From Ramlibacter sp. (GTDB taxonomy: Bacteria; Pseudomonadota; Gammaproteobacteria; Burkholderiales; Burkholderiaceae_C): a DNA stretch of 43,905 bases. The DNA is taken from the NCBI RefSeq assembly GCF_029866045.1, contig NZ_JARXAB010000095.1, positions 1-43,905 of the forward strand, given 5' to 3'. The position numbers were made by a program, and so were the translations under genes. The stretch's first letter is position 1, and every line of letters starts with the position of its first letter. Below are positions 1 to 7,758 of this stretch, one piece after another. The notes under the pieces are model-generated. The model saw only the letters and a list, made by a program, of their open reading frames with translations. It had not been told where the DNA came from and made no database searches.

Positions 1-383
1 TGTCCGAGCGGGCGGCCCATCTGCGCGAGGGTGTCAACGAGATCCCTGGCGATGCGCCCGTGTGGCATCCACCCGTGCTCACCACGGTGGCACTGAGTGG
101 CAAGGGAATTGACACGCTGTGCACATGGCTGCAGGCGCACCGGCAATTTCTAGAGATGACCGGGCGCTTTGAACAGCTCAATCAGCAGCATGTCCTGCGC
201 CGGATGCAGGCCTATTTCAACGAGGTGGTTCAACGGCGCTTGCGTGAGCGGACCGACCATCTAGGGCTCGAGCAACGCCTTCGCAACCAACTGGCCGAGG
301 ACAACGCCGACCCGCTGGTCATCGCGCGGCAGCTCGCCGATGCGGTGTTGCCGCCCCTCTCGTCCACCGTCACCCGCCCCTGA
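1..383 (+). CDS. meaB: MeaB/ArgK-type GTPase, methylmalonyl-CoA mutase chaperone (5' truncated)
   Basis: Only the last 126 or so codons are present; the frame is open to the window edge and enters at base 3. The visible part has the VALSGKGID segment and the helical C-terminal dimerisation arm (VVQRRLRERT and following) of the MeaB/ArgK/MMAA G3E GTPases. The GTP-binding P-loop and switch regions lie outside the window. Proteins of this family load and protect adenosylcobalamin-dependent acyl-CoA mutases. A mutase catalytic subunit (2466) and cobalamin subunit (4160) follow in the same direction, so this is most likely the dedicated chaperone of that mutase. Two Bug receptor genes are inserted between chaperone and mutase, which is less common than direct adjacency. 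The family call is firm; the partner assignment is inferred from position. Confidence 0.88.
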   Translation, partial: SERAAHLREGVNEIPGDAPVWHPPVLTTVALSGKGIDTLCTWLQAHRQFLEMTGRFEQLNQQHVLRRMQAYFNEVVQRRLRERTDHLGLEQRLRNQLAEDNADPLVIARQLADAVLPPLSSTVTRP

Positions 384-446
384 TTTCCGTCGATGACTTC
401 CCCTGTGTTTCACCCCAGCCCAAGCGCCACTAAAGGAGACAAACCC

Positions 447-1442
447 ATGAAGAGCCCAACCGACAACACCCGCCGCCGCGGTCTGCAAATTGCGGCAGCC
501 AGCCTCGCCGCAACCTTGCTGCCACAGGCCGTGCGTGCGCAGCAGGCCACCTGGCCGGCCCGCCCGGTGAAATTCATCGTCCCGTTTTCTGCGGGATCTG
601 GCACCGACATCCTGGCGCGAATCCTCGCCGAGAGCATGTCAAAAAGCACCGGGCAAGCTTTTGTGGTGGACAACCGCCAAGGCGCCGACGGCATCCTGGG
701 AACTGACTTGATCGCCAAGTCTCCCGCAGACGGTTACACGATTGGCGTCGTGCCCTCCAGCCCCATCGTGATGAACCCGGCGCTCTATGCCAAATTGCCC
801 TTTGATCCGATCAAGGACCTGATTCCGGTCGCCAATATCGCCCGCGTGGGCTGCGTTCTGGGCGTGCAACCGACCCTGCCAATCAACAACGTGCAGGAAC
901 TGGTTGCCTACCTCAAGGCCAATCCAGGCAAGCTCAATTACGCGGCCGGATCCACCTTCACGCACCTCGCCGGTGAGATGTTCAAGCTGCTCACGGGGAC
1001 CAATATGCAGGCCATCCCCTACAAAGGCACCGCCCCGCAAGTGACCGCGATGCTGGGCAAAGAGGTCGACGTGATCTTCGACCCGTTCCTGGGCGTTCAG
1101 CACTTCAAGGGTGGGAGGATCCGCCCGCTTGCGGTCACCTCAGGCACCCGATCAGGTGTTTTCCCCGATCTGCCAACCCTTCAGGAGGCCGGCGTCAAGG
1201 ACTACCAGGTCGAGACCTGGATCGGTGTGTTCGCGCCCCCCGGAACACCCAAAGCCATCGTCGACCAACTGCACAGGGAAGTGAATCGGGTCTTTGCGAC
1301 GCCAGAGGCTCGCCAGCGGCTTGCCGATCTTTCCTACGATCCGCTGCCGGATACGCAGGACCAATTCGCCAGACGCATCGTTGCCGACACCGCCCGCTGG
1401 GGCAAGACGGTCAAGGATGCCAATTTCGCAGTGAACAAATAA
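447..1442 (+). CDS. Bug/TctC-family periplasmic solute receptor 1
   Basis: A 331-residue tripartite-tricarboxylate-type receptor. Start chosen at 447 because AAAGGAGA sits 6-14 bases upstream; an ATG 18 codons earlier has no such site and would bury the export signal. The N-terminus has a twin-arginine-like RRRG followed by a hydrophobic stretch and cleavage near AVRAQ. The mature protein starts WPARPVKFIVPFSAGSGTD, the usual Bug ligand-loop signature, and later has IPYKGTAPQ and the LPTLQEAG motif. Bug receptors bind organic acids in the periplasm, often carboxylates. No TctA/TctB membrane genes are nearby, so it is an orphan receptor that must borrow a permease or act as a sensor. Position at the head of a mutase/CoA operon suggests it binds the acid degraded by that operon. 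Confidence 0.92.
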   Translation: MKSPTDNTRRRGLQIAAASLAATLLPQAVRAQQATWPARPVKFIVPFSAGSGTDILARILAESMSKSTGQAFVVDNRQGADGILGTDLIAKSPADGYTIGVVPSSPIVMNPALYAKLPFDPIKDLIPVANIARVGCVLGVQPTLPINNVQELVAYLKANPGKLNYAAGSTFTHLAGEMFKLLTGTNMQAIPYKGTAPQVTAMLGKEVDVIFDPFLGVQHFKGGRIRPLAVTSGTRSGVFPDLPTLQEAGVKDYQVETWIGVFAPPGTPKAIVDQLHREVNRVFATPEARQRLADLSYDPLPDTQDQFARRIVADTARWGKTVKDANFAVNK

Positions 1443-1463
1443 ACGCCGAATCAGGAGACACAC

Positions 1464-2438
1464 ATGAAACGCTTCCAATTCATCCGGATTTTTTCAGCCC
1501 TCGCCGCGGCCTTTGCGATCACGCCGGCTTTGCACGCGCAGACGGCTGCGTGGCCGAACAAGCCAATCAAGATGATCGTCCCCCTGGCGCCAGGCGGCGG
1601 GACGGATGTGGCGGCGCGCGTCGTCGCACAGTACCTGGGCGAGGCACTGGGTCAGACGGTCATCGTGGAGAACAAGGTGGGCGCCAATGGCGTGGTGGGC
1701 GTGGGCGAAGCGGCCAAGGCCGCACCCGACGGCTACACGATCGTCGTGGGCTCTTCCACCACGATGGCCGCCAACAACTTCTTGTACAAGAGCGCTACCA
1801 CCGACCCCCTGCGGGACTTTGCTCCCCTGGCCATGCTGGGAACGATTGACTTCGCCATGGTGGTTCCGGCGTCCTCGAACATGAACAGCCTCAAGGACCT
1901 GATCGCTGCGGCAAAGGCCAACCCGGGCAAGCTCAGTTACGGCTTCGGCTCAAGCGCCGCATTGCTCTGTGGCGAAATGTTCAACACGGCCGCCGGCATC
2001 AACATTACCAAGGTCCCCTACAAGGGAACCCCGCAATCGCTGACCGACCTAGCTGCCGACCGCATTCAGCTGGTGTGCGAGCCGCTTGGCACCAGCATGG
2101 CCCTCATTCGCGGTGGCAAGCTGCGCCCTCTGGCCGTGACAAGCAAGAACCGTAACCCGCTCTCCCGCGATGTTCCCACCATGGCCGAGGCCGGACTGCC
2201 CATGGAGCACGAAACCTGGGCGGGCTTTTTTGCGCCAGCCAAGACACCGCGTGAAGTGGTGCTGCGTCTGAGCAATGAAATCGTCAAGGTCATGAGCCGC
2301 CCCGATGTCCAGGCGCGCATCACCGAGACCGGGTTTGTCCCGCGCCAATTTGGCACGGAAGAATTCGGTGCCATCCACCGCGCCGACTTCGCCCGCATGG
2401 CCAAGCTCATTCCTGCCGCCGGAATTAGCCCGGAATAA
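1464..2438 (+). CDS. Bug/TctC-family periplasmic solute receptor 2
   Basis: A 324-residue second Bug receptor, 21 bases after the first, with AGGAG upstream of its ATG. Residues 1-26 are a Sec-type signal peptide ending ALHAQ. The mature protein has WPNKPIKMIVPLAPGGGTD (the glycine-rich ligand loop), KVPYKGTPQS in the middle and VPTMAEAGLP in the C-terminal lobe, all standard for the family. It is clearly related to receptor 1 but diverged along its whole length, so this is an old duplication or two recruitments rather than a recent copy. Two receptors in one operon may mean two related ligands. Ligand not predictable from the sequence. Like its neighbour it has no linked TctA/TctB genes. Confidence 0.92.
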   Translation: MKRFQFIRIFSALAAAFAITPALHAQTAAWPNKPIKMIVPLAPGGGTDVAARVVAQYLGEALGQTVIVENKVGANGVVGVGEAAKAAPDGYTIVVGSSTTMAANNFLYKSATTDPLRDFAPLAMLGTIDFAMVVPASSNMNSLKDLIAAAKANPGKLSYGFGSSAALLCGEMFNTAAGINITKVPYKGTPQSLTDLAADRIQLVCEPLGTSMALIRGGKLRPLAVTSKNRNPLSRDVPTMAEAGLPMEHETWAGFFAPAKTPREVVLRLSNEIVKVMSRPDVQARITETGFVPRQFGTEEFGAIHRADFARMAKLIPAAGISPE

Positions 2439-2465
2439 CTTCACACCCCCGCGACAGGACAACGC

Positions 2466-4160
2466 ATGGCCCACCACCGACCCGCCCGCCCCGCCCGGCC
2501 TGCGGCGACCCACTACGACGCCTGGTTCGATATGAACCAGGACGAGTTACGGCAGACCCGCAAGCCTTCTTTCGTGACGCCCAACGGCGTCACTGTCCAA
2601 ACCCTCTACACCCCCGAGCATCTCGAGAAAGAGGGTTGGAACTACCAAAGCGATGTCGGCTTTCCGGGCCAGGCGCCCTGGACCCGGGGCTTCAACCCGG
2701 CCGGTTACCGGCGCGAGCTCTGGAAGACCGAGATGTACGCGGGGTTTGGCTCGGCAGAAGAGGCCAACGAGCGCTATCGCTATCTGATGTCGCAGGGGAG
2801 CACAGGCGGCATCTCGATTGCGCTCGATCTGCCAACCCAGATCGGTTACGACTCAGACCACCCCATGGCACGCGACGAGGTGGGCCAGATCGGCGTGGCG
2901 CTGACCTCACTCGACGATGTGGAACGGGTGTTCGACGGCATCCCTCTGGAGAAGGTCGGCCACATCTTTTCCACCGCCAATGCCATCGGCCCCATCGTCT
3001 GTGCCTGGCTTTTGGCCCTGTATGAAAAGCGGGGCACCAAGACCGGCGATTGCATCGTGCAGTTGCAAAACGACCCCATCAAGGAGTACGTGGCGCGGGG
3101 AACGCAGTTTCTTCCGATCGAGTCGGCGGTCAAACTTACTACCGACATGATCGAGTACTGCCAGACGGCGGCGCCCGAATGGCTTCCGATCTCGGTCTCT
3201 GGCTCCCACATGAAGCAGGCAGGAGCGACCTGCATCCAGGAAGCCGCCTTCACCATTTGCAATGCCATTACCTACGTCGAGAGCTGCCTGGCGCGCGGCT
3301 TGAAGATCGACGACTTCGGACATGTTCTCGAGTTGCACTTTTGCACCGAGATGGATTTCTTCGAGGAGGTAGCCAAGTACCGCGCCGTGCGCAAGGTCTG
3401 GACCCGGCTGGTCCGCGAGCGCTTTGGCGGAACCACCGAGCGCGCCCAGCACTTCCGCCTGCACGCAGCAACCTCCGGACGCCCATTGACTGCGCAGCAG
3501 CCACTGAACAACATCGCTCGCATCACCCTGCAAGCGCTGGCGCAGATCCTGGGCGGATGCGAGCAAACGCGCACGGCTTCGTTTGACGAGGCCCTGGGTA
3601 TTCCGACCCAGGAGGCCGCGCGCACCTCGATCCGCGCCAACCAGATCATTGGCTACGAAAGTGGCATCCCCGATACCGTGGATCCGCTCGGCGGCTCCTA
3701 TTTCGTCGAGCATCTCACGCTCACCTACGAGCGGGAGATCGAAGCAATCATCCGCAAGGTCGACGAGATGGGTGGCGCGCTCGCAGCCGTTCGCGAGGGC
3801 TACTACAAGCGCGCCATTTCCAAGGGGGCCTACCGGGAAGCCTGCGCGATCGAGAGCGGCGAACAGGTCGTGGTGGGTGTCAACCGGTTCCAGTCCGAGG
3901 AAAGCCAACCCGTACCCACCTTCAAGCTCGATCCGGGCGCGGCGGAGCGTCAGGTGGCCAAACTGGCTGCCGTTCGCGCGAAGCGCGATGGTGCCGAGGT
4001 GCGCAGGACGCTGGCCAATCTGCACAAGGCCTGCGCGGCCGGCGGCAATGTCATGCCAGCCATCGTTGAGTGCGTGAAGGTATACGCCACCATCGGCGAA
4101 ATTGCCGATGTGTGGCGCGATGTGTACGGCGTTTATGTTCCTGAATCGGAGAGGTTCTGA
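2466..4160 (+). CDS. B12-dependent acyl-CoA mutase, catalytic (large) subunit, divergent
   Basis: A 564-residue TIM-barrel subunit of the methylmalonyl-CoA mutase superfamily without a fused cobalamin domain; that domain is the next gene, overlapping by ATGA. Family landmarks: GYDSDHP near 128, QNDPIKEY near 201, a CoA-side SGSHMKQAGA near 245, ESGIPDTVDPLGGSY and VVGVNRFQ. Aligned by eye to propionibacterial MCM, Tyr91 matches Tyr89 and Arg211 matches Arg207, the pair that holds the free carboxylate of methylmalonyl-CoA. Isobutyryl-CoA and 2-hydroxyisobutyryl-CoA mutases have Phe/Gln and Ile/Gln there. His248 matches catalytic His244, but the preceding conserved Tyr243 is Ser247, and the NDIL motif reads NDPI. 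So the substrate is probably a carboxylated acyl-CoA, not necessarily methylmalonyl-CoA. AGGA precedes the ATG at good spacing; an alternative ATG is 22 codons later. Confidence 0.9.
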   Translation: MAHHRPARPARPAATHYDAWFDMNQDELRQTRKPSFVTPNGVTVQTLYTPEHLEKEGWNYQSDVGFPGQAPWTRGFNPAGYRRELWKTEMYAGFGSAEEANERYRYLMSQGSTGGISIALDLPTQIGYDSDHPMARDEVGQIGVALTSLDDVERVFDGIPLEKVGHIFSTANAIGPIVCAWLLALYEKRGTKTGDCIVQLQNDPIKEYVARGTQFLPIESAVKLTTDMIEYCQTAAPEWLPISVSGSHMKQAGATCIQEAAFTICNAITYVESCLARGLKIDDFGHVLELHFCTEMDFFEEVAKYRAVRKVWTRLVRERFGGTTERAQHFRLHAATSGRPLTAQQPLNNIARITLQALAQILGGCEQTRTASFDEALGIPTQEAARTSIRANQIIGYESGIPDTVDPLGGSYFVEHLTLTYEREIEAIIRKVDEMGGALAAVREGYYKRAISKGAYREACAIESGEQVVVGVNRFQSEESQPVPTFKLDPGAAERQVAKLAAVRAKRDGAEVRRTLANLHKACAAGGNVMPAIVECVKVYATIGEIADVWRDVYGVYVPESERF

Positions 4161-4624
4161 TGGAAAAGCAGGCTCAAACTCCCGGCCAAGCCACACTGGC
4201 GGCGGGCCAACGCCCCATCCGCGTGGTTCTCACCAAGGTCGGTCTGGACGGCCATGACCGCGGCGTCAAGGTCATTGCCCAAGCCTTGCGCGATGCCGGC
4301 ATGGAGGTGATCTACGCCGGCTTGCGTCGCACGCCAGAGGACATTGCACGCATCGTGCTCGAGGAAGACGCGGACGTCCTCGGTCTCTCTATCTTGTCGG
4401 GCGCGGTGGTTCCCTTGACACGCCGGGTGCTGGAAGCCTTGAAGGCACTGGACATTGATGACGTGGTGCTGGTGGTCGGCGGCATTGTCCCGGACCCAGC
4501 ACGCGCAGAACTGAACGGCATGGGCGTGCCGGGCGTTTTCACGCCGGGCACGTCGCTCACAGAAATTGTCAAATTCATCGAGTCGAGCGTGAAGCTCGAT
4601 CGGGACTACGGAGAAAAACAATGA
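4160..4624 (+). CDS. B12-dependent acyl-CoA mutase, cobalamin-binding (small) subunit
   Basis: A 154-residue stand-alone cobalamin domain. The base-off/His-on signature DxHxxG is present as DGHDRG (Asp30, His32, Gly35), followed by the later landmarks LSILSGA and VVGGIVP of the Rossmann-like B12 fold. His32 would be the lower axial cobalt ligand. The N-terminal 17 residues are polar and probably form the arm that contacts the catalytic subunit. The start codon overlaps the stop of the large subunit and its own stop overlaps the next start (both ATGA), so the subunits are translationally coupled and should be made at matched levels. Length is typical for the small subunits of split isobutyryl-CoA and 2-hydroxyisobutyryl-CoA type mutases. 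Confidence 0.94.
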   Translation: MEKQAQTPGQATLAAGQRPIRVVLTKVGLDGHDRGVKVIAQALRDAGMEVIYAGLRRTPEDIARIVLEEDADVLGLSILSGAVVPLTRRVLEALKALDIDDVVLVVGGIVPDPARAELNGMGVPGVFTPGTSLTEIVKFIESSVKLDRDYGEKQ

Positions 4625-5778
4625 AGGGCCGCCACGTTTACATCAACGGCGTGGGGTTTCATCCCTTCGGTCGCTTTCCAGACAAGTCGCTCAAGACGCT
4701 CGCGGCAACGGCGGCCTTGGCCGCGCTGGACGATGCCGGCATTGGCATTTCCGGCATTGACGCAGCCTTGTGTGCCAACGCGTACAGCGGCCTTCTCAAT
4801 GGGCAGGAATCCATCCGTGGAGAAACGTGGCTGCGGGGCATCGGCCTGGGCGCCATCCCCGTCATGAACGTCGAAAACGCGTGTGCCAGCGGAAGTACGG
4901 CGGTCCATCTCGCCTGCATGGGTATCGCCAGTGGCAACTACGACACCGTTCTGGTTGTCGGCGCCGAAAAGATGTTCGTCAATGACACCGGCCGCACTCT
5001 CGCTGCCCTGGCCAATTCAGCCGACACCGAGGTGATGGGCAATATCGGCATGCAGTTTTCTGCGGTCGATGCCATTCGCGTACGCGAAATGATGGCCGAG
5101 GAAGATGTCGGTGCAGAGGCCTTCGAGTGGATCACGATGAAGAACCACGATCATGCCGTGAGCAACCCCATCGCCCAGTACCGCAAGCCGATCAGCATGG
5201 AGCAAGTTCGGGCCTCGCGCATGATTGCCGACCCGATTCGCCTGCTGATGTGCAGCGCCATTTCGGACGGTGCGGCTGCTCTGGTGATCTCCAGCCAACC
5301 GGGGCGTGGTGGCGTGCGTGTTCGCGCCAGCGCCCTCACCTCTTCCCCCTGGCGCTTGGCGCCCGGTGCGCTGCCTGGCCCCACCTTAGCGGCGGACAAG
5401 GCGTACGCGCAGGCGGGGATAGGCCCTTCGGATCTCGATCTGGCCGAAGTGCATGACGCTGTATCGCCCGCCGAACTGATGCACTACCGAGAGCTTCGCT
5501 TCTGCGAGGACGGTGAAGTGGCCAAGTTTGTGGCCGAACGCGCCAGTGCCCTGGGTGGGCGCCTGCCTGTCAACCCCAGCGGAGGGCTCAACTCCCGGGG
5601 GCACCCGGTCGGAGCCACCGGGGTGGCGCAATTGCTCGAACTCACCCTGCAATTGCGCGGCGATGCCGGGGCGCGCCAGGTGCCTGGCGCACGCCTCGCA
5701 CTGGCCCACAACTCAGGGGGCTGGATTGGCGAAGACCCCGCAGTGAGTGCTGTCCATATTCTTGAACGCACGGCATGA
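4621..5778 (+). CDS. SCP2-type thiolase (acyl-CoA acyltransferase)
   Basis: A 385-residue thiolase of the SCP-x/nonspecific lipid-transfer branch. The nucleophile Cys88 lies in ENACASGS; EVHDAV carries the HD-type histidine (usually HDCF in this branch); NPSGGLNSRGHPVGATG carries the general-base His. The C-terminal CxG cysteine of classical thiolases is replaced by HNSGGW, as is usual in the SCP2 branch. It would cleave a 3-oxoacyl-CoA with CoA. The next gene encodes a DUF35 Zn-ribbon/OB-fold protein, the obligate partner of this branch in BbsAB (benzoylsuccinyl-CoA thiolase), Ltp/ChsH2 steroid aldolases and archaeal HMG-CoA synthase complexes. A retro-aldol rather than thiolytic reaction is therefore also possible. 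Overlaps the mutase small subunit by four bases. Confidence 0.9.
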   Translation: MKGRHVYINGVGFHPFGRFPDKSLKTLAATAALAALDDAGIGISGIDAALCANAYSGLLNGQESIRGETWLRGIGLGAIPVMNVENACASGSTAVHLACMGIASGNYDTVLVVGAEKMFVNDTGRTLAALANSADTEVMGNIGMQFSAVDAIRVREMMAEEDVGAEAFEWITMKNHDHAVSNPIAQYRKPISMEQVRASRMIADPIRLLMCSAISDGAAALVISSQPGRGGVRVRASALTSSPWRLAPGALPGPTLAADKAYAQAGIGPSDLDLAEVHDAVSPAELMHYRELRFCEDGEVAKFVAERASALGGRLPVNPSGGLNSRGHPVGATGVAQLLELTLQLRGDAGARQVPGARLALAHNSGGWIGEDPAVSAVHILERTA

Positions 5779-5791
5779 GGGAGATTTTCTG

Positions 5792-6184
5792 ATGCAAAAG
5801 GCCAACCCCCATCTTTTCGTCCTTGAAGGCGAACTACCCGACGCACCGGGCCTGCGCGGCACTCGCTGCCGTCAGTGTGCACAAGTGGTGCTACTTCAAG
5901 TTTCCGCCTGTCCGCGTTGCGCAGGCCGCGACCTCGAAGCCGTCTGTATCGGCCAACGTGCCACCTTGGGCGAATCGTCAGAGGTGTTCCACTCTCTCGA
6001 CGGTTTCGAGGCCCCCTACTTCATCGGGATGATCAAAACCGAACAGGGGCCCGCGACATTCGCGCCGATCGCCGCTGCGCCAGGTACCGCCTTGACGGCG
6101 GGCATGGCCCTGAAATTCACGCTTCTCCCCCGGCCTGACGGCCGCGTCGGCTTTGCCTACGCCATTGCAGAGGGCGCAGCATGA
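5792..6184 (+). CDS. DUF35 Zn-ribbon/OB-fold protein, thiolase partner
   Basis: A 130-residue protein with a rubredoxin-like zinc ribbon (Cys26, Cys29, Cys40, Cys43 in CRQC...CPRC) followed by an OB-fold of about 75 residues. This is the DUF35/ChsH2-C/BbsA architecture. In characterised pairs it docks on the SCP2-type thiolase or aldolase and shapes the acyl-CoA site. It lies 13 bases after the thiolase gene and its stop overlaps the ligase start (ATGA). The start at 5792 was chosen over an in-frame codon at 5747, which lies inside the thiolase gene and would add residues unlike the family. Confidence 0.9.
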   Translation: MQKANPHLFVLEGELPDAPGLRGTRCRQCAQVVLLQVSACPRCAGRDLEAVCIGQRATLGESSEVFHSLDGFEAPYFIGMIKTEQGPATFAPIAAAPGTALTAGMALKFTLLPRPDGRVGFAYAIAEGAA

Positions 6185-7758
6185 ACGTTGCCGACCAATT
6201 GCACCGGGCGGCATTGCTCTATGCCGATCGGGAGGCGGTGCGCTGCGGCGATGAAGTTCTCACCTTCGCCGAGCTGGAAGAACGCAGCAACCGATTGGCC
6301 AATGCGCTGCTGGCCCACGGACTCGCGCAAGGCGACCGGGTGGCCACGTGGCTGGAGAACTCGATTCGCTGCATTGAGTTGGACTATGCCCTGGCCAAGG
6401 CCGGCCTCGTTCGCGTGTCACTCAACCCGCGCCTGACCCCCCGCGAGGCGCAATACATCGTTGCGGACAGTGACGCACGCTGCATGGTGTGGGGCGCCTC
6501 CTTTGACGAGGCGATGGCGACGGTGCTGGCCGAGGCGCCACTCGTGGAGCTTCGGCTGCGAGACCCGGAAGGGGTTGCGCCAACCTCGCCCTGCGTCGAC
6601 TTTGAACAATTCCTGCTGTCTGGCGCCGCAAGTGCACCAGGTCGGCAAATCGACGGCGAAGACCTTTACTGTCTTTTCTATACCTCGGGCACGACCGGCC
6701 GCCCCAAAGGCGTGATGCTGTCGCACCGCGCCATGCTCCATGTGTCGTGGAACCTGCTCATGGAGATCGGCCCGCTGGAGATCGGCGAAAAGATCTTGCT
6801 GATGCAGCCCCTGAGCCATGGCGCAGGGTTTTTCGTCTTGCCCCAGGCGATCAAGGGCGGCTGCAGCGTCATCATGCGGCAGTTTGATCCCGCCGAAGTG
6901 ATTCGCCTGGCGACGGTCCATCAGATTGAGGTGATCAAGCTCATTCCCACGATGCTGCAGCGCATCTTGCGCGTCCCTGGCCTCGACCAGATGAAGCTCC
7001 CCCACTTGCGGGCACTGGTCTACGGCGCCAGCCCCATGCCGGCGGAGCCGCTTCGCCAGGCCATCGAGATTTTCGGCCCGGGACGCCTGGTCCAGATCTA
7101 CGGCCAGAGTGAGTGCCCGGTGACCCTGTCGGTCCTGCACGGGAACGAGCATCGGCTCGATCAAGCGTACCCACAGCGGCTGCTGTCCGCCGGCCGGCCC
7201 TGGGCCACGGTGCAAATGCGCGTGGTCGACGATGACATGAAGGACGTGAGTCCTGGCGGCATCGGCGAGGTGGCCTTGCGGGGCCCCCACCTCATGACCG
7301 GCTACTGGAAGCGCCCCGACCTCACCGAGCAGGCGATTCAAGACGGTTGGCTGCGCACCAAGGACATGGGCCGCATCGACGAACACGGCTATGTCTATTT
7401 GCTGGGCCGCAAAGATGAAATGATCATCAGCGGCGGCTTCAATATTGCGCCGCGCGAAGTGGAAGACGTCATCTACCGCTTCGATGGGGTTCTTGAAGCC
7501 GCTGTATGCGGCGAAGCCGACGAGGAGTGGGGCCAGGCCGTCGTGGCCTATGTCGCGCTTCGGCCAGGGCTCACCGGTTCGGCTGGCCCGATGGTGGACT
7601 TTCTGCGCGCGGAGCTGGGGTTCAAGCGGCCCAAGCGCATCTACCTCGTCACCGAGCTGCCCAAAAATGCAGCTGGAAAAATCCAGAAAAGTGCGCTCAA
7701 GCCTGCACTGGCCATTGAAACAATCGGCGCAGCCAAGGTCACGGAGACAAGCACATGA
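6181..7758 (+). CDS. AMP-forming acyl-CoA synthetase
   Basis: A 525-residue ANL-superfamily ligase. Motifs in order: P-loop-like YTSGTTGRPKGVMLSH near 163-178, YGQSECP near 310, the hinge GRKDEMIISGGFNI near 410-425, and PKNAAGKIQKSAL with the catalytic lysine near the C-terminus. It converts a free acid, ATP and CoA to acyl-CoA, AMP and pyrophosphate in the cytoplasm. Full length for the family, so no truncation. In this operon it is the probable entry step, activating the acid bound by the Bug receptors. Its closest branch by eye is the medium-chain/aryl/cyclic acid ligases (FadD13/FcsA-like) rather than acetyl-CoA synthetase. Substrate not predictable. Both ends overlap neighbours by ATGA. 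Confidence 0.93.
   Translation: MNVADQLHRAALLYADREAVRCGDEVLTFAELEERSNRLANALLAHGLAQGDRVATWLENSIRCIELDYALAKAGLVRVSLNPRLTPREAQYIVADSDARCMVWGASFDEAMATVLAEAPLVELRLRDPEGVAPTSPCVDFEQFLLSGAASAPGRQIDGEDLYCLFYTSGTTGRPKGVMLSHRAMLHVSWNLLMEIGPLEIGEKILLMQPLSHGAGFFVLPQAIKGGCSVIMRQFDPAEVIRLATVHQIEVIKLIPTMLQRILRVPGLDQMKLPHLRALVYGASPMPAEPLRQAIEIFGPGRLVQIYGQSECPVTLSVLHGNEHRLDQAYPQRLLSAGRPWATVQMRVVDDDMKDVSPGGIGEVALRGPHLMTGYWKRPDLTEQAIQDGWLRTKDMGRIDEHGYVYLLGRKDEMIISGGFNIAPREVEDVIYRFDGVLEAAVCGEADEEWGQAVVAYVALRPGLTGSAGPMVDFLRAELGFKRPKRIYLVTELPKNAAGKIQKSALKPALAIETIGAAKVTETST

Noticed and set aside
2466-4160. 2-hydroxyisobutyryl-CoA or pivalyl/isobutyryl-CoA mutase assignment
   Set aside because: The diagnostic Ile90/Asp117 of HcmA are Tyr91/Ala119 here, and the Gln of the ICM/HCM type is Arg211.
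2907-4196. Long antisense open frame opposite the mutase gene (429 codons)
   Set aside because: High-GC shadow frame; the + strand protein has clear family motifs and the antisense translation has none.
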